Assembly: GCA_002389295.1 (NCBI GenBank)
Contig: DGOE01000070.1
Coordinates: 1-23,814, forward strand
Direction of reading: 5' to 3'
Length of the DNA stretch: 23,814 bases
From: Flavobacteriales bacterium UBA4474
Lineage (GTDB): Bacteria; Bacteroidota; Bacteroidia; Flavobacteriales_D; Sanyastnellaceae
Shown piece after piece: positions 22,700-23,814 of the stretch. Within the stretch, counting starts at the first letter, position 1. Each line of letters opens with the position of its first letter. The notes beneath the pieces were generated by a model. It saw only the letters and a list, made by a program, of their open reading frames with translations, searched no databases and was not told the DNA's origin. The translations under genes were made by a program, and so were the position numbers.

Positions 22700-23814
22700 T
22701 CAGGACTTAGATGTGTTGCGGACCTTCGTCAGGTAGGCGACGTTGGGCTGTATGCCCACCTCTTCCAAGGCGTGGTAGGTCCGGTTGTTGTCATAAGTGG
22801 TGCGCACCTCGCTGGCGTTGTCGTTCAAGTCGCCAAAGGTGATCGCGTTGGTGGGGCATGCTTCGGCACAGGCCGTCTGCACACTGCCATCCTCCAGCGG
22901 CGCACCCGCCTTCTTGGCCTCGAGCTTGGCGGACTGGGTCCGTTGCACGCAGAGGCTGCACTTCTCCATCACACCGCGGCTCCGGACAACGACGTCAGGA
23001 TTGAGTACCATCCGTTGGATGGCGTCCTGGGCGGGGTTCACGTTTTGGAACTTGTCGTATCCAGGGTAGTGGAACCAATTGAATCGGCGCACCTTGAAGG
23101 GGCAGTTGTTGGCGCAGTAGCGCGTACCGATACAACGGTTGTAGGTCATCTGGTTGACGCCTTCGTTGGAGTGCGTTGTCGCTGCCACCGGGCACACCGT
23201 CTCACACGGGGCGTGGTTACAGTGCTGGCACATCATCGGCATGTGAACCGTCTGGGGGTTCGCACCCGGCTCCTCCATCTTGCCATAGGTGGAAATGACC
23301 CCGAGGCCTTCCTCCTCCCCGCGCTCCATGTCCCAGTCTGAGGCATAGAAGCGGTCAATGCGCATCCAGTGCATGTCCCGGTGGCGGCGCACTTCGTCCT
23401 TGCCCACCACGGGCACGTTATTCTCGATGTGGCAAGCCGTTACACACGCACTGCAACCGATGCAGCTCGTGAGGTCAATGGCCATGCCCCAGCGGTGACC
23501 AATGCCGTCTACGGCGTGCTCATGCCACAGGTCAAATTCACCCACCGCCTTCTTGTCCAAAGCGTTGATTTCACCGTCGCCGTTGACATCGTCATGGACG
23601 TTGAGACCGATGGTTTTGTTCCAGCTGGCTTCACCGCGCTTGGCCCCTGCCTCAGCGAGGAACCCATCAAAGCTGGTTTCCTTGACCACCGAATCGCGGC
23701 CCATGTACGTGTGGTGAATCTGCGTGCAAGCCAAAGGATACGTGCCGCCTGTGGCCTCCACGGTCACATCATAGACCGAGAAGTCTGGCGTTCCATTCTT
23801 CAAAGTGGCCAAGG
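22700..23814 (-). CDS. actB: Alternative complex III iron-sulfur subunit ActB (5' partial)
   Basis: The frame runs off the right edge; only the C-terminal 371 or so residues are present, so the start and the molybdopterin-like domain are missing. Iron-sulfur motifs, numbered from the edge, are CIGCSACVTAC (117-127), CQHCNHAPCETVCP (195-208), CIGTRYCANNCPF (227-239), CSLC (285-288) and TACAEACP (313-320). This fits the multi-cluster ferredoxin-like domain of ActB, which carries electrons from the quinol site. An unusual calcium-loop-like DVNGDGEINALD stands at 75-86, before the first cluster motif. It is the first visible gene of the act-cox operon; actA would be expected beyond the edge. Confidence 0.95.
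   Translation of the reverse strand, partial: LATLKNGTPDFSVYDVTVEATGGTYPLACTQIHHTYMGRDSVVKETSFDGFLAEAGAKRGEASWNKTIGLNVHDDVNGDGEINALDKKAVGEFDLWHEHAVDGIGHRWGMAIDLTSCIGCSACVTACHIENNVPVVGKDEVRRHRDMHWMRIDRFYASDWDMERGEEEGLGVISTYGKMEEPGANPQTVHMPMMCQHCNHAPCETVCPVAATTHSNEGVNQMTYNRCIGTRYCANNCPFKVRRFNWFHYPGYDKFQNVNPAQDAIQRMVLNPDVVVRSRGVMEKCSLCVQRTQSAKLEAKKAGAPLEDGSVQTACAEACPTNAITFGDLNDNASEVRTTYDNNRTYHALEEVGIQPNVAYLTKVRNTSKS

Overview
The window is a stretch of chromosome from a fairly GC-rich Bacteroidota, probably Flavobacteriales-like. The evidence is an alternative complex III operon fused to a cytochrome oxidase operon, a flavobacterial-type small membrane protein, promoter-like TAnnTTTG boxes and few Shine-Dalgarno sequences. 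I cannot name a genus. Almost all of it is coding, and no intergenic gap exceeds about 180 bases. I found no tRNA, rRNA, CRISPR array, insertion sequence or phage gene.

Layout. 1-1393 (+): the 3' end of a secreted, Cys-rich multidomain protein with two Kazal-like modules and a C-terminal EF-hand-like motif. 1435-4590 (-): a large secreted Asp-box (VPS10/sortilin-like) beta-propeller protein. 4768-5118 (+) and 7273-7608 (-): two paralogous small secreted proteins pointing toward each other. They flank an overlapping M20 dipeptidase and LEA-type lipoprotein pair (5265-7119, -). 7780-8997 (+): proline dehydrogenase. 9026-9415 (-): a small membrane-anchored protein. 9455-11894 (+): an ABC ATPase, a permease and a secreted CFFCGG-motif protein. 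11960-12160 (-): a conserved 66-residue protein. 12294-13331 (+): TrhO-type tRNA U34 hydroxylase. 13338-15317 (-): ruvB followed by queG. 15430 to the right edge (-): actB (partial), actC, actD, actE, actF, coxB, coxA, which together carry electrons from menaquinol to oxygen through alternative complex III and an aa3-type oxidase.

Two observations stand out. First, the two small secreted paralogues share a footprint-like upstream block: a perfect inverted repeat TGACGAAAGTCA lies exactly 47 nt from ATGTTTG in both. A GTCAA sits at the same place in that spacer, and a CAA-repeat leader follows. The leader can also be read as an Asn-rich mini-ORF whose stop overlaps the gene's start codon. The rest of the spacer has diverged, so this looks like a maintained control region, possibly shared with the divergent neighbours. 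Second, coxB carries an insertion of about 160 residues in its periplasmic CuA domain. It is predicted to be a helical hairpin with an 18-histidine His/Asp/Gly tract at its tip, placed beside a copper site.
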